From: Lutjanus erythropterus
Taxonomy: Eukaryota > Chordata > Actinopteri > Lutjaniformes > Lutjanidae
Length of the DNA stretch: 64,000 nt
Assembly: GCA_020091685.1 (NCBI GenBank)
Contig: CM034605.1
Location: forward strand, 24,582,470-24,646,469
Direction of reading: 5' to 3'
Both the position numbers and the translations under genes were made by a program. A model generated the notes under the pieces. That model was not told the DNA's origin. It made no database searches and saw only the letters and a list, made by a program, of their open reading frames with translations. Shown here in pieces: positions 13,401 to 25,000 of this stretch (position 1 is its first letter; each line of letters opens with the position of its first letter).

Positions 13401-16400
13401 CTCCAGAAGGGAGCGCCCAACATGAGTAAAGAAGAAAGGAAAGATCATACTTACATCCTATCCTCGCAACTTTTTCCAAAGCTGAGATTCTGAGATTCAT
13501 CTTGCTCTAGTCACCAAATGAACTCTACCACATTGGTGGGGTTTAATCAATAGATTAGCTTTAGATGGAATTTAACATTGTGTCCATGCACTCTGTGTGA
13601 TGACTTTAGCTTGTGCAGAGCTAAAACCTTTAGTCTCAAATCAGTATGATGAATAATAATAATAATTCTTGCCCAATTTGGAAATACGATCAGATACTAT
13701 AAAGCCAACTATGAGTGGCTGATGTCAGTAAATACTTTAAGTCTTTAAAGATGCTATAAAGTCTCTGAATCAACATCTACTACTCTCTATTCCTTGCATG
13801 TATGAATTCTGCTAACTAATCTACAGTATATACTAACAGACGACCTCCATGCTATAAATGATTATAACAGGCTTATGGAGGAATTATCTCCATAAATTAT
13901 ATCAACTGTAGCTCCGTTTGCTGTTGAGGAATTTCTAATTACAAATGTGGAGGATTTCTCTGAAACCTAAATTACAGAAGAAAAACAGCAGTTTGATACA
14001 ATACCTTATGTGTGTCGCGGAATTTACTGATCTCTCTGGAAATCAAGTCTCTCTTGTCATCCTCCATCTCCATGGCATTGATATCCTCCTTACACAAAGG
14101 AGAGAAAGACAGGAAGGAAAACACACTAAGTACTCAGCAGTTACTATAAATGAGCTACAGATTTTCTACATTGTGCAGACAGTACCTCCTCTTTCTTCTC
14201 TTTTCGCTTCTTGTTGCGAGGTTGACTGTCAGGGTCCTGTGAGGGAGCACTGAGCTCACTTGCATACTCACGGATGAGGACGTCTATTGCCCCTTTCACA
14301 ACCTGGTCCCGACGAAGAGTCTCTTCATCAAGAACCTCCTCCTCATCTTCGTCCCCGTTCTTTGAGCCACCACTCACTCCCTATATATATGAAAGCCAGA
14401 AACACAAGAGAAACAAACTAATGAAACACGATTTCACAAAAAGATCAGTGATTCTTCTACTCAGTAGGTGAACAACAGCATACCCCATTGGCACTCCTCT
14501 TCTTGGCCTTCCACTCGTCTAGCTGGGCCTTGGTCTTGGCATCTACCTTGACCAACAGCTTCTTATCGCCTAAGAGCAACTCGTGCAGAAGCCTGAGGGC
14601 TCGCAATGTGGACTCAGGCTCCTTATACTCACAGAAGCCAAAAGCTTCCAGGATTTGAGAGCAGAAAGAAAGTCAGTTCCACAGAAATCAAAAACATAAC
14701 AAAATACCTCATAACTTGAAACATTTGCAGTGAAAACAGGAAACTTGAAAAAGAATTCAGTTTTTCAGTCTCTTTCTGTAAGTTAGTGCCAAAAAAGACT
14801 GATTATATCCAGTATGATTCAATGCTGTAAAAAGTACAGTGGGGTTAATCAGAGGCTGAGCTAACCAAATATTTTCTGTCACTGACTGAATTTTTTTGAA
14901 CAATGATGCCGAAATTTGAAGGCCAAAAACACTGGGGGCGATCTACCACAATCGGGGCGAAAGCACCTTAAGCCATATAAAAGATACTGTAGATAGAGAA
15001 ATTTTAAGCCAAATAATCACAAACTAAATATAAATAAATAAGAGACAACAAGAAAATCTAACACAATCTCTGCTGTGAAAACTTTTAATAGGTGTTAATA
15101 GGTGTTTGTTCTTACCTTGAAGTTTCCCAGAGGCACCTTGGACCCTTTTCCAGCTTAGAACAATACCACATTTCTACATGGAAAGAGTGCAGAAAAAACA
15201 GGAATGTTTTAGTTTCACAGTACAAACGTTAATGTTTATTCAGTAAATAAATGAGAAGAAAGTTGGTGCAACAGTTGTTGTGTATCCCTGAGAAATTGGT
15301 TTCCAGGGATTTGCTGGCAGACACTGAGACGAGCCATGAACAGCTCTGATGTGACGGAGGTGCTGTGCAGATGTCGCTCTGTAAAATTGGATTGATACAA
15401 AGTGCTGCTTACCTCAATGGGGTCTTGAGGGTTTTAGTTTTTACAAACTGCAACAAATGCCTGTCACTTGTAAGTCTTAACTTGAGGAGTTCACTTTGTC
15501 CTGCCTTTTGACAGTCTGCTTTTGCAGAACTTATAGCTTGAATTTCATTTGAATATTTGCTGAACACCGACAGGCGGAGCAGGTGCACACGGTCAACTTA
15601 ACTCACCGCTAGAAGTTGTCTGACCAACATGTCAGATGCCTTTTCAGAGATGTTCCCTACAAATACAGTGGTGGTGGGGCCCCCGCTATCCTCTGTGTCC
15701 TTGGCTCTGATGGTGCCAGGCTCCTTCTTTGGAGCCAGCGGCTTCTGTGCTACAGCAATGGTGGTCGGGACAAGAACCTGTAATATCAAAGTACATTTTA
15801 GTTATTCAAGTGCTACCCTGCAGAGCAACAACAAAAGCAACAAAGGAAAAAAATGCAAATATTACAAGCATCTGATAATAGGTGTAAGAGTCAGTAACAA
15901 AAAACTGCATGTACTGAGATAAAGTGTTTCTGTATAAAGACTGCGTATTTAATAGCAGGTTATGCAAAACAGCTGATGCTTCAATTGGCATGAAGTAGGA
16001 ACTCCTGTTTCTAACTCACTGTGGGTGTGGGGGTCACTACACCCATGTGAACTGGGATCATGGGAGTACCTGAAAATAGAAACAAAAAACAATAATTAAA
16101 CCATGTATTCAGGGATACAACACACAACCACAGACAGTGATATGATACTGTCTTGACGACCCAACATAATAAAACGGTTTGCCAAACAAATACTGGCAAC
16201 TGTCTTGCTATTTCTTAATGTAATGAGTAGAATTTGCAACAGATTGCTTAGTGTTCAATATTATTTATAGTTACTATATTTATAGGTATTTCCCATCACC
16301 ATTTCCAGACACAGAACACTGAACTGACAGTTAACTCCAAAATCAGAAATACATATTTTTTCTGAGGAAGTGTAGAGCTTCTTATCCATCTAGATTGTTT

Positions 16401-17751
16401 CAGTGTGAGATGTTGAGTTTTGGAGATATCAGCCACAGAGGTGTCTGCCTTCTCTCGAATATATGGCAGAAACTAACAAATACTTTCATTATCAATTAAT
16501 CTGCTGATTATTTACTTGATTAACTGATTAGCTGTTTGGTCCAAATGTCAGAAAATGGTGATAGATGTTTATCACTGTTTCCCAAAGCCCAAGGTGAGTT
16601 CCTCAAATGTCTTGTTTTGTCCACAACCCAAAGATATTCAGTTTACTGTCAGAGAGGAGTAAAGAAACTGCAAAACAATCATGTTTTAGAAGCTGAAATC
16701 AGAGATTTTTTTTATTTAAAAAGTCTCAAAACAATTAATCAATTATCAAAACAGCTGCCAATAATTTAGTAGTTGATCAATAATCTAATAACTGTTGCAG
16801 CTGTAGTTGAATATAATGGCATGAGATGGCACGAGATCGACTTGCTGTGGAGAAAACGCAAAAGAATTACATTTGAAAACTCCACAGCAATGTCTCTTTC
16901 TAGAAAATCATGACCCGATCCACAGAAAAACCATATCACTGTGCAGAAGGAAGTGTGCATCTACTCATGGACAGGAGGCTCATGGTTGTGACAGCTCAGG
17001 CTGTAAACACTGATAGTTTCCTCCTCTGGAAATCGCTCATAACAAGGTCTGTGGATTATCTTGAGTAGACGGGTTATGATTTCTAAAGAGATATTGCTGT
17101 TGAGTGTCACATATGTATGTTTTTAGGTGCTTTGAGCAAAACAAGCTGAGTGCTATTTAGCTGCATTATATCTGGGAGAAGGCAGACATCTCTACAGCTG
17201 ATGTCTGCAAAATTCTGCAACCAAAACCAAAACAATCTAGACTAATAAACAGCACTACGGGTAAGAGGGAAAATATGTCTTTCTGATTTTGGGGTGAACT
17301 GTTCCTTTGAGTGTTTTGGTTCATGTTTAGACAGCAGGAACCCTGTGTTAGACTACTGACATACAGATATTCTGTTGCTCACTGATATTTCAGTCTGAGA
17401 AATCAAAATATGAGCCCAGTAGCTACAACTTTGCTACAGGAACAATATCACCTTGCCTCTGCTTCTTCTCTCACAGAGCTGACTTAAGTTGTTGACAGAC
17501 AGACTCTGGGTACCAACAAAACGCAGTCGTGCCCTCGGATCCTAAGAGTGTTTGCACTAAAAATCACCCAAGGGAGCCACAGTCTGAATCACAAACACAC
17601 AGCTGTTACCGCTGATGTGACAACAAAGGTGCTCAATTACGTTACCTGGAGGGACGGCCGGGGCAAACCCCCCATACTGAGGGGGGGGGATCCTGGGGGG
17701 TAACTGTGGGATGCCGATCTGCTGGCGGTTGAGTGGAGGAGGGTAAGACAT
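4459..17751 (-). CDS. rbm25: RNA-binding protein 25 (RBM25), splicing factor with RRM, R/E/D-rich region and PWI domain
   Basis: Nuclear splicing regulator, orthologue of human RBM25. Seventeen coding exons (minus): 17646-17751, 16020-16069, 15607-15777, 15116-15173, 14484-14644, 14186-14380, 14005-14088, 9248-9516, 8174-8285, 7947-8036, 7791-7864, 7552-7702, 6195-6603, 5795-6099, 5575-5673, 5334-5381, 4459-4551. They join in frame to 824 residues (human 843). The N-terminus is proline-rich (MSYPPPLNRQQIGIPQLPPR). The RRM has RNP2 VFVGNI at about 90-95 and RNP1 around AFGFCEY at 129-135. A long Arg/Glu/Asp coiled region spans exons 8-12, with SR dipeptides at its start. An acidic/proline-rich linker carries the SSASGNATPNTPG block. 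The C-terminal PWI domain (about 730-824) includes RRIRPWINKKIIEYIGEEE and ends KKIGLVK. All junctions are phase-consistent. The large intron between exons 14005-14088 and 9248-9516 holds candidate alternative exons. Confidence 0.96.
4660..4930. repeat. Interspersed fish repeat in rbm25 intron
   Basis: The segment includes 'tagttttgcaggtatttggt' followed by 'gaaattttgacctgatgatg' and ends near 'gacaagtcagggg'. This layout belongs to a dispersed family common in fish introns. A second part of the same family is at about 47610-47850 ('ggctctgtcaggctgtacta', 'aaagtcagggaatcacgaaa'), and a fragment sits at about 33650-33760. The copy is diverged and non-coding; class unassigned. Confidence 0.5.
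5233..5279. repeat. (ATTAA)n microsatellite
   Basis: About nine uninterrupted pentanucleotide units in rbm25 intron 16, read directly from the sequence. Confidence 0.95.
6815..7140. mobile_element. Degraded DNA-transposon-like repeat in rbm25 intron 13
   Basis: The stretch contains 'gtacatgtttaca' / 'gtacatgtaaaca' inverted motifs, a 'gaccaggttac' / 'gggtaactgggttac' pair, and 'tttctcccggttt' opposite 'ctggagagaaaggag'. This inverted organisation is typical of old MITEs in fish. Termini and target duplication could not be fixed. Confidence 0.4.
7239..7277. repeat. Perfect 17-bp inverted repeat with 5-nt loop
   Basis: The arms are 7239-7255 (ttagtcaggtgacaggt) and 7261-7277 (acctgtcacctgactaa), exact reverse complements separated by gtagt. 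It lies in rbm25 intron 13, about 275 nt past the donor of the upstream exon. It could fold as RNA or extrude as a cruciform. Confidence 0.95.
10945..10965. repeat. (AT)n microsatellite
   Basis: About ten AT dinucleotides in rbm25 intron 8. Confidence 0.9.
11035..11290. repeat. Degenerate short repeats (gttataacaaga / atgttataac units)
   Basis: Variants of a roughly 20-25 nt motif containing 'gttataacaaga', 'gctataacatga', 'ttatgttataaa', 'tattataacaag', 'gttgttatagcatga' and 'cattataatgtg' follow each other. This is the remains of a minisatellite-like array in which ATAACA and its inverse alternate. It lies in rbm25 intron 8. Confidence 0.55.
11725..11754 (-). other. Candidate 30-nt in-frame microexon of rbm25
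   Basis: The minus strand reads an AG acceptor at 11755-11756, then 30 nt encoding A-R-E-T-P-E-D-N-L-Q, then a near-consensus donor CAG|GTAAGA. The surrounding exons (14005-14088 and 9248-9516) join in phase 0, so these ten codons would insert in frame between FRDTHK and KLEEEKG with no stop. A T-run lies 30-40 nt upstream. Human RBM25 lacks this insert as far as I recall. This is a splice-signal inference only. Confidence 0.3.
16450..16810. repeat. Interspersed repeat (ATTAATC family) in rbm25 intron
   Basis: It contains 'ttaatctgctgatta', 'tttggtccaaatgtcagaaaa', 'cacaacccaaagatattcag' and ends with 'aactgttgcagctgtag'. The same order of blocks, inverted, is at 36495-36760. This is a dispersed non-coding family common in fish; class not assigned. 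Confidence 0.55.
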
Positions 17752-18064
17752 CCTAAAATATACAGGAACCTACAGAGGAGAGAGGATTTTATTAAACTGG
17801 AGACCACGGAGACAGTGTTGACGTTTTCACAACGACGCTGGTAAAGTCTATGTTCATCAGACAAGACTACGATTATATACATGCATAGTTTATGCTGCAG
17901 CGGACTGCTAACGTTGCAAACTAAACAGGCGTGACATCTGCTCAGGAGAGAAGCGAGCATCATCCATGTTTAACGTTAACTAGCTGTATTAGCTCAAGCT
18001 AGCTAACACTCTGTGGCCTTGCTAGTTCACGTTAGCTGCAGCGGTCATGTACGAATTTACTCAC

Positions 18065-18300
18065 CTGCTATCGAGTGTCAAATAAAAATCAGCGTCTAAT
18101 AATACGGTGGATGATCCAAATAAACGCCCATTAAATACGGTAAACGGAAAGACGTAACGCTATAAACCAGCGTTAAAATTGTCACCGGTACGCTACAAGA
18201 ACCCCTATGGATACAAATAACTAGGACCTATTCTTTTCGAAATGAATCATGGGATAGCACGGAATTTAATTTGGCGTATGCCCTAAATTTTGTCTGTCAG
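18065..18300 (-). promoter_or_regulatory. rbm25: rbm25 non-coding first exon and promoter
   Basis: A clean donor (CAG|GTGAGT) at 18065/18064 on the minus strand marks the end of a non-coding first exon. It is spliced to the acceptor at 17770, 18 nt before the ATG. About 180 nt upstream, at 18235-18260, the minus strand reads 'ctatcccatgattc', resembling the core of the ZNF143/SBF element found in many housekeeping promoters. The exact start site is not visible. Confidence 0.55.
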
Positions 18301-21300
18301 GCAGGCACTCACCAAGGTTACTATTGTTAAATAGTAAAAGAAAAAAAAGAAAAACTAAATATGAAAAAACAGCAATAAACAATAATAAAAGACGAAAAAA
18401 AAACCTAACTGGAACAATATTGTCTACTTACAGAACTGTGCAAAATCAAATAAAAACATACAAATTTATCAACACAAGCATGGAGAGGCTTTGGTACATA
18501 TGTTTATTCAGACATGACTGTGAGTCAGTTGCCTCCCAAAGCGTTGTGTTTGTATTCTGAACTTCTTAAATCTTGCCCCTGGCAAATTATAATATAAAAA
18601 AAGCTAAAAAACAGTGCTGAAACTAATACAAACTAGACGTTTAACAAATAATAACAATTAAAATTAAATGAGCAAGTTAACTCTGGGAACTACATGAAAT
18701 TAAACTGAAAACAAAACAAACAAAAAATAAACAAAAAAACAATAAAACCCAATAAAAATACAAAACTATAGTGACCCTTCAAACTTGCCTCCAACTCCTG
18801 ACATTAGACACATTATTGCCCTTCACCACCTAAGGTAGACCTTCCACTACTATTTGCCTTAAAAAAAAAAAGAGAAAACTTGCATGCTTTTCCAAAGTGA
18901 CTTCCTGTCTATTTTTTGTACAGGGGGCACAGTGTCTTGCAGTGTCTACATTACAGACATAAAATAGTCAAACAGTAGTCCCTTTATGTTTGCATTATAC
19001 AGCAGTACAGCCTTTAAAACATTTTCATGCAACAGTAAAGTAACGGACAATAACATTTTTCAAAACTGGAAAAAACTCTTATGCTTGCATTTTAAGTTTA
19101 ATATTGTATATACATTTTTTGCTTGTAATTTTGAGTTAATTTCTCTCATACAGTTTCTATTTTAATTTATTGTCTTATTTCTATTTTATATATAATTATT
19201 CTTATTTTACATTTTCCTTCACCCTCTGTGCTTACTTCTGTCTGTATGCTGCTAAAACATCTGAGCTTATCTTATCAACTCAAAGTTTCAGTTAAACTAT
19301 ATCTGATATTACCTCTATTAGGTTTCCTGTCTGCCCCCGGGTCAAGAGTACTGACCTTTGGATTACTTCCACCTAAATTAAGACTGTCGGGTGCAAATAA
19401 AAAGATCAATACATGCATCATTTTAGTCTCACTTTAGACTAAACACTGTGTTGTAGCATTTTTATTAAATATCCTGAAAGTCACCTACCAAGATGTTTGC
19501 TGAATGCTTGAAAAATATGGATATTGTAATGAATAAGTATAATGAAATGCTATTTAGCATTACAGCTACATAAGGACTGCATGGTTTCCCTTTTTTCCTC
19601 CTTCTTTTTCTCTCTTTTTTGTTTTAGTTTCTTGTGTATATGTAGATCTTTAAGCGTATCTCTGAAAATTCTGAAATAACCCAATAAATGTATTTCATTT
19701 GAAAAAAAAACACACAAAAAACCCACCCTCAAAGTTTCACTCCTTTCTAAGTTAACCCCAACACTGAAAGTGTAGGTGTTATTACAGGTTAGTACACAGT
19801 CTGTCAGGCTTAATTTAGGGAAAATTAAGGGAATCCCCTAACATACTTTACAAATTAAATGGCAGGACCCTAGCTAGACTACATTCTAAAGGTTTGCCTG
19901 ACAGGCTGTAAGCAGGGCAGGATAGTCTCTTTACCAAAAGTAAATTCTCTGTATTCTTCACTTTTAAACGCTTGGTGGCGCCAAATGCTTTTTTTTAAAT
20001 TTTGTAGCGAGCGTTTACTCATATTTATCTTCCCGGTGTGTTATTCATTTTGTAGCCGCTGGCTGCGTCACGTTGTAGTCATACAGATCGATTATATCAG
20101 ATAAAACTCTTTATCGCTCAGTAACGGCTGTGTTCAGATTAGGTCCTAGATCCATGTCAAGTTACATTTGTCAGTTCTTTATTTGTTCTTTTAAAGGTGT
20201 GATTAAAAAAAATACAATTTAGTTAGTTAGTTCTTTGTATAATAAACAAATGTATGTTGCTATGTTATGCAAGGTGTCTGTGTTTATATAAGTCAGTCAG
20301 TGTTGAAATGTTATAAAGAACATTTACGCAAGAATTGCACGTAGCCTGCCGTGAAAGCCTCTTGAGATACCATTAACTTTCCATTCTAATGCTACTAACT
20401 TTACCTGACAGCTATGATAAGAAGTCACTTTGCAGATTAAGGTAAGATTATATACAAAACATGAGGTTATAAAACGCATCCTACCGTAGTCAAAATTATC
20501 TCTATCTCGAGCAAATAAACAGTAAAACCCTACTTACACATTACTACATCAGTAATGAGAATACAGTGTACAAAAATATGACGCACTTACTAAGTAATGA
20601 GTACTTTTACTGTTGATTATTTAACTACATTTGCAGACTACAAAAAATTTCAAAGTAAAACTTTTACTGTGGCATAGCTTTGGTATAGCTAGTACTTTTT
20701 AATATTTTTAATCATATATATAATAATAATAGTGTTGTAATAATAATAATAACACATATTTCACCACTGATAGCTGCACCCTAGACACCTGTTACCCCAG
20801 ATAATATATGGGAAGATGTAGAGATGGTTGTATATTTTCATGTTGACCCGATATGTGATATGTTTTGGTCGGATCCGTGGGACATGTGGACAAACAACGA
20901 GGTCAAACGCTGTAATGTAAACAAGTCCATCAGTCCCGCTTGGCTGCGTCTCTGGAAATTTCCACTTACATGAGACTGCAGTGTGACGCTTCACAACAAA
21001 CGCTCCAAAAACCCAAACCGCCTACATCAGTTCTCAAGCCACGCCCACCGAGCGAACCCACTTATTTCGCCATTTCCTATTGGCTGATTCGAAGGTGTGT
21101 CACTCAACCTGACGTCAGAGTCTATACATATACCGCTAGTCATTAATGTTTGTAACGCAGCAGGTGCTTGCTAAATTCAGAGACGATTGAAATTGTGTTA
21201 ATTGTAATAATGAAACCGAAAATATTTGTTTCATGTATGTCTACGTATTAACTTTCTGTTACTGTTATATATATATTACATTTATTTTAAAACTGACTGG

Positions 21301-21780
21301 TTCAACTGCTGGATTTTTTTAAGGACACTAATGCTTTTGTTTGTTTGTTTTATGTCAAAAAGGGAACTGCTTGTAAAAACAAATGTTATTTACATCTTTT
21401 TTATTTTATATGTGAAAATTCATCAACGTAAATAGACTAAAAAGAAACCACAGATAAAGGGATTCAAAATCGAAATTGTACGCGCGTTTTGTGTTGTTGT
21501 TTTGTCTTGTTTAGATACGGGTGATATTTTGTTAATGTTATGGCTTGAAATGGTACATCAAACGTTTATTAAAAATAAAATAAACGCTTATAACACGTTA
21601 TAAACATATCCATAGTGTGTTCTGTTTTTGTTGTTGTTTTGCTTGTTTTGTTCTCTTGTTTTGATGAAGTTTATATTTTGTTAATGTTCCATTAAATGTT
21701 TATTTTAAATGAAATTAAAAAAAGATAAACGTTTAGAATACGCTATAAAAACTTAACATTTTTAACTTTATAATCATGTG
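18301..21780. other. Intergenic region between rbm25 and arg2
   Basis: Mostly AT-rich with A-rich runs (18330-18780) and no coding exon recognised on either strand. The open frames here are short and of simple composition. The one notable part is a promoter-like cluster at 21039-21132, annotated separately. Confidence 0.6.
21039..21132 (+). promoter_or_regulatory. Promoter-like cluster (GC box, CCAAT, CRE, TATA-like) of unknown gene
   Basis: Within 94 bp, in order: 'ccacgcccacc' (21039-21049, Sp/KLF-like), an inverted CCAAT box 'attgg' (21079-21083), a full palindromic CRE 'tgacgtca' (21110-21117), and a TATA-like 'tatacatata' (21123-21132). The surrounding 250 bp is richer in CpG than the flanks. 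It ends about 870 bp upstream of the arg2 start codon, so it may be a distal arg2 promoter or enhancer, or drive an unseen transcript. Confidence 0.4.
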
Positions 21781-22000
21781 AATAAATTAGGGTGTGAGAT
21801 AATCCCTACCGTTGATTTTATTCGCCCTAATTCGGCAGCTCATGAATATTAAGTAGATGAAGAAGCCATAAGACCGGCCCCCTGCACCAGCGCGGACACA
21901 TTCAGCATCCACCAGAGCAACATCTCACAGGGCTTTCATCAGACTTTTTGGACGCCAGGCGTCGGTTTCATTTGGGACAGATTTTACTGAAAAGAAAAAA
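21781..22000 (+). promoter_or_regulatory. arg2: arg2 proximal promoter and 5' UTR
   Basis: GC-rich sequence begins at about 21870 and runs to the ATG at 22001. An A-rich stretch (gaaaagaaaaaa) directly precedes the start codon. No clear TATA box is seen apart from an AT-rich 'tgaatatta' at about 21845. The transcription start is inferred. Confidence 0.4.
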
Positions 22001-25000
22001 ATGGCGTTGAGAGGACCGTTATTCCGTCTTCTCAGAGCTCAACTCAGCCACACTTGCCAACAAAGCAGAGCTCAATCCGTGGCGGTGCTGGGAGCTCCGT
22101 TTTCAAGAGGACAGGTAAGAATTATGCCTTCTTTTTTTTGGGGGGGGGGACGTGAATGGGACCTTTTCTTTTTTTCTTTTAAAAACTCAGTTTCAGTGTT
22201 ATTTTTTTGGCTCTTAACTAACTATTTTCTGTTTATTTTTTTCTGACAGAAAAGAAGAGGCGTGGAGCACGGTCCTAAAGTCATCAGAGATGCGGGGCTC
22301 ATCGAGAGGCTCTCCGGTTTAGGTAGGTGCTGCTGCTGCCGCTGCTGTGTTATGTAACAGTGGTGGATGGCTATAACCTGCTATTATCCCGGCCAGCCTT
22401 TAGACAGATTTAACCGGTCTTCAGCCAGCCTGTTACATCACCGAAGACAGTAAATATAAACATCCGACATCTCGCCTTGGAGAGGTCATTCTGTGTTGCT
22501 TTAGAGAACAAATTGATCTCTGTTGCTTTAGTTTAAAAAAAAATCCTTTCACCAACATTTTAAGAAATGTTATAGTGATACAAAAGATGGGGCGTATTTA
22601 AATAGGATTAATGACCACTGGATCTAAGATTTATAGCGGAATACAATAAAAATAGACACAATAAACTGTATAAATAGCCGCACTGTAACAGTATAATGTA
22701 AATAATGGCGACTACAGCCTCATGAACGTCCAGCTACCAAAACGATGCCATGCATGGGTACAAATACTAAAAAAGTAGAGCAGGGTCACTGTGAAACAGC
22801 ATTAGAGGACACTGCGTGAGCTTCACCACGCCAGGTGCTTTCGCCTCTTTCATTCGTGTGAGCCACATGTCCGCCTTAGTCATTCGTGTCTTCCAGCACA
22901 TGCTCGGAAGGACGCAGGAAACGGATGGCTCACTTGTTTCCATTCTGTCGTCACCGCTGCTGCAGACTGTAAAACAACCCCTTTTGTGCGTCGTTCCACC
23001 GGCAACGCCTTCCCCGCCGATGGGGTCAGCTTTGAGGCTGGGAAAAGGACACCTCAGGCGGAAGGAATCCCCCCTTTATTTAAAAAGCTTGAGCCGTCGA
23101 GGTCGCATTGTGATTCAAACACCACGCCTGCATTTCAAAGGAGGTTTAGCAAAGCCTGCAGTCAGGAGAGGATGACTGTAGACCTGTGGCAGGTTTCAAA
23201 ATCAGGTCACTATGAATTAAGTCAGGATACTTACAGCCTTTCCTGTGGACTCTATTTTAGTCCCTGTTAAATATTGTCCAATACCTGCTGGTTGCCACAA
23301 TAAAGTAATAAGGGCTGTAAATGTATAGTTGTGTCATGTCTAGTGTTTTTTTAATGAATAATCTGTCCAACATAATTGGGATGCTGTGTAAAACAACGCA
23401 AAGTAAAGCAATTGTGTGCAAATGCATTGCGACCTATACGCATTCAAATATGGTACAAAGACAATATATTTAATGTTCAAACAGATAAACTTTATCATCT
23501 TTTGTAAATATAAACTCACTCTGAATTCGATGCCTGCAATATGTTCCAAAAAGGTTGGGGACAGGAGCAACAAAAAGACTGGGAAAGTTGTGGAAAGCTA
23601 AAAAAAAAGAAAAGAAAGAAAGCTCTATTAATGCTTAAAGATACATAAAGGGTTTGGAACAACATATGCTGCCATCCAGAGGAGACATCCCTGCTTATTT
23701 CAGCGAGACAAATGCCAAGACACATTCTGCATGTTTTACAACAGCGAGGCTTTGGGTTTTACAGTTTCTCATGTAAGAGTATTGTTAAAATGGGGCACTT
23801 GATGTATATTATGGCGTTCCCTGAAGGCACTGAATGAGATTAAAAAAACGAGCTAGACTTGTTGGCTGATTGAGCAAACTGGCAGCACCCTCTACAGTAC
23901 ATTGTGTCCTTAGATGAGTGAGATTCTAGCCATTTAAACTCCTGTTTCCATTCACTCCTAAATCTTTATTTGCCATCTCATTTTTCATAGTAAGCTCTTT
24001 GTGTTTCTGGTTCTTCTGTAAGTATAGTGTTTGCACTGTGAGTTGGCTTAGTAAACCCATAATTCAGTATCTCTGGCTTCAGTCGCGAGCAGGTGTTGAG
24101 AACTGTTCATGTTTTTCTGTAGAATGTTGAACTACAAAATGAGAAGTCATCAGCATGCGTAATTGGGATATTTGGTAACCACAGAGTGGCTTTTTTTGGC
24201 CACCGGGCCACAGTTCATGCTGAACCCTGTTTTGCAAACTGAATAAATTATTTAAAAAACCCTCTTAGATTAGCTGTAAAATGCATTGTCACGAAGCTGA
24301 GAACAGGGCTGTTTGTCTGATACCATGAAAAGTTTACTTTTTAATGCATCAATGCAGCAATAATATATTAATCCCAAAATATCTGATATAATAATGTAGT
24401 GAGACTTTGATACTTTAAGTACATTTTGCTGACATTACTTACTAATGTAAGGTTTTAAATACAGGACTTTTAATTATACAACAACAAGAGGTAAAATACT
24501 GTAATTAAAGTTGTTGAACTGTACTCTGTTATCCATGTGATTTATTTATTTATTTATTTATTTATACTAGTGACGTTGATCTTGAAATCGATCGTCCCAA
24601 AAGTCAGCACTTTATCCTTGTATGACTTCTGATTGTAAGGTCAAGCTGGGGCCACGGTTGTTTGCTCATGCAAACAACATGCAGTGCCCACCCACCCCAC
24701 TTCGCTGTACCCTACATAGGCTTAATGTATTTTTATGTAGGCATTTTTGTATTTTAATCATCTACACCTGCCTTGCTAGAAAACCAATTGCGTTTCGTGG
24801 ACAAACAAAGCTGAAAGTTGAAGTTAACTTATAAGGAGGTCACCATGTACTGGATGGTACATTAAGAGTCTGGAACCAGGAGTGCCTGTTGACCCCACAG
24901 AAGATTAACACTAGGACACCATATGTATGATAAGGTTGCTATAAATACACTAGACAGTATATCACAGCCCAAGTATAAGCTACAAGCATTATACTGCCAC

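Noticed and set aside
22816-23175. 119-codon open frame in arg2 intron 2
   Set aside because: It begins at a non-ATG codon, sits wholly inside an intron, and the sequence has no recognisable domain; the base composition suggests an old repeat.
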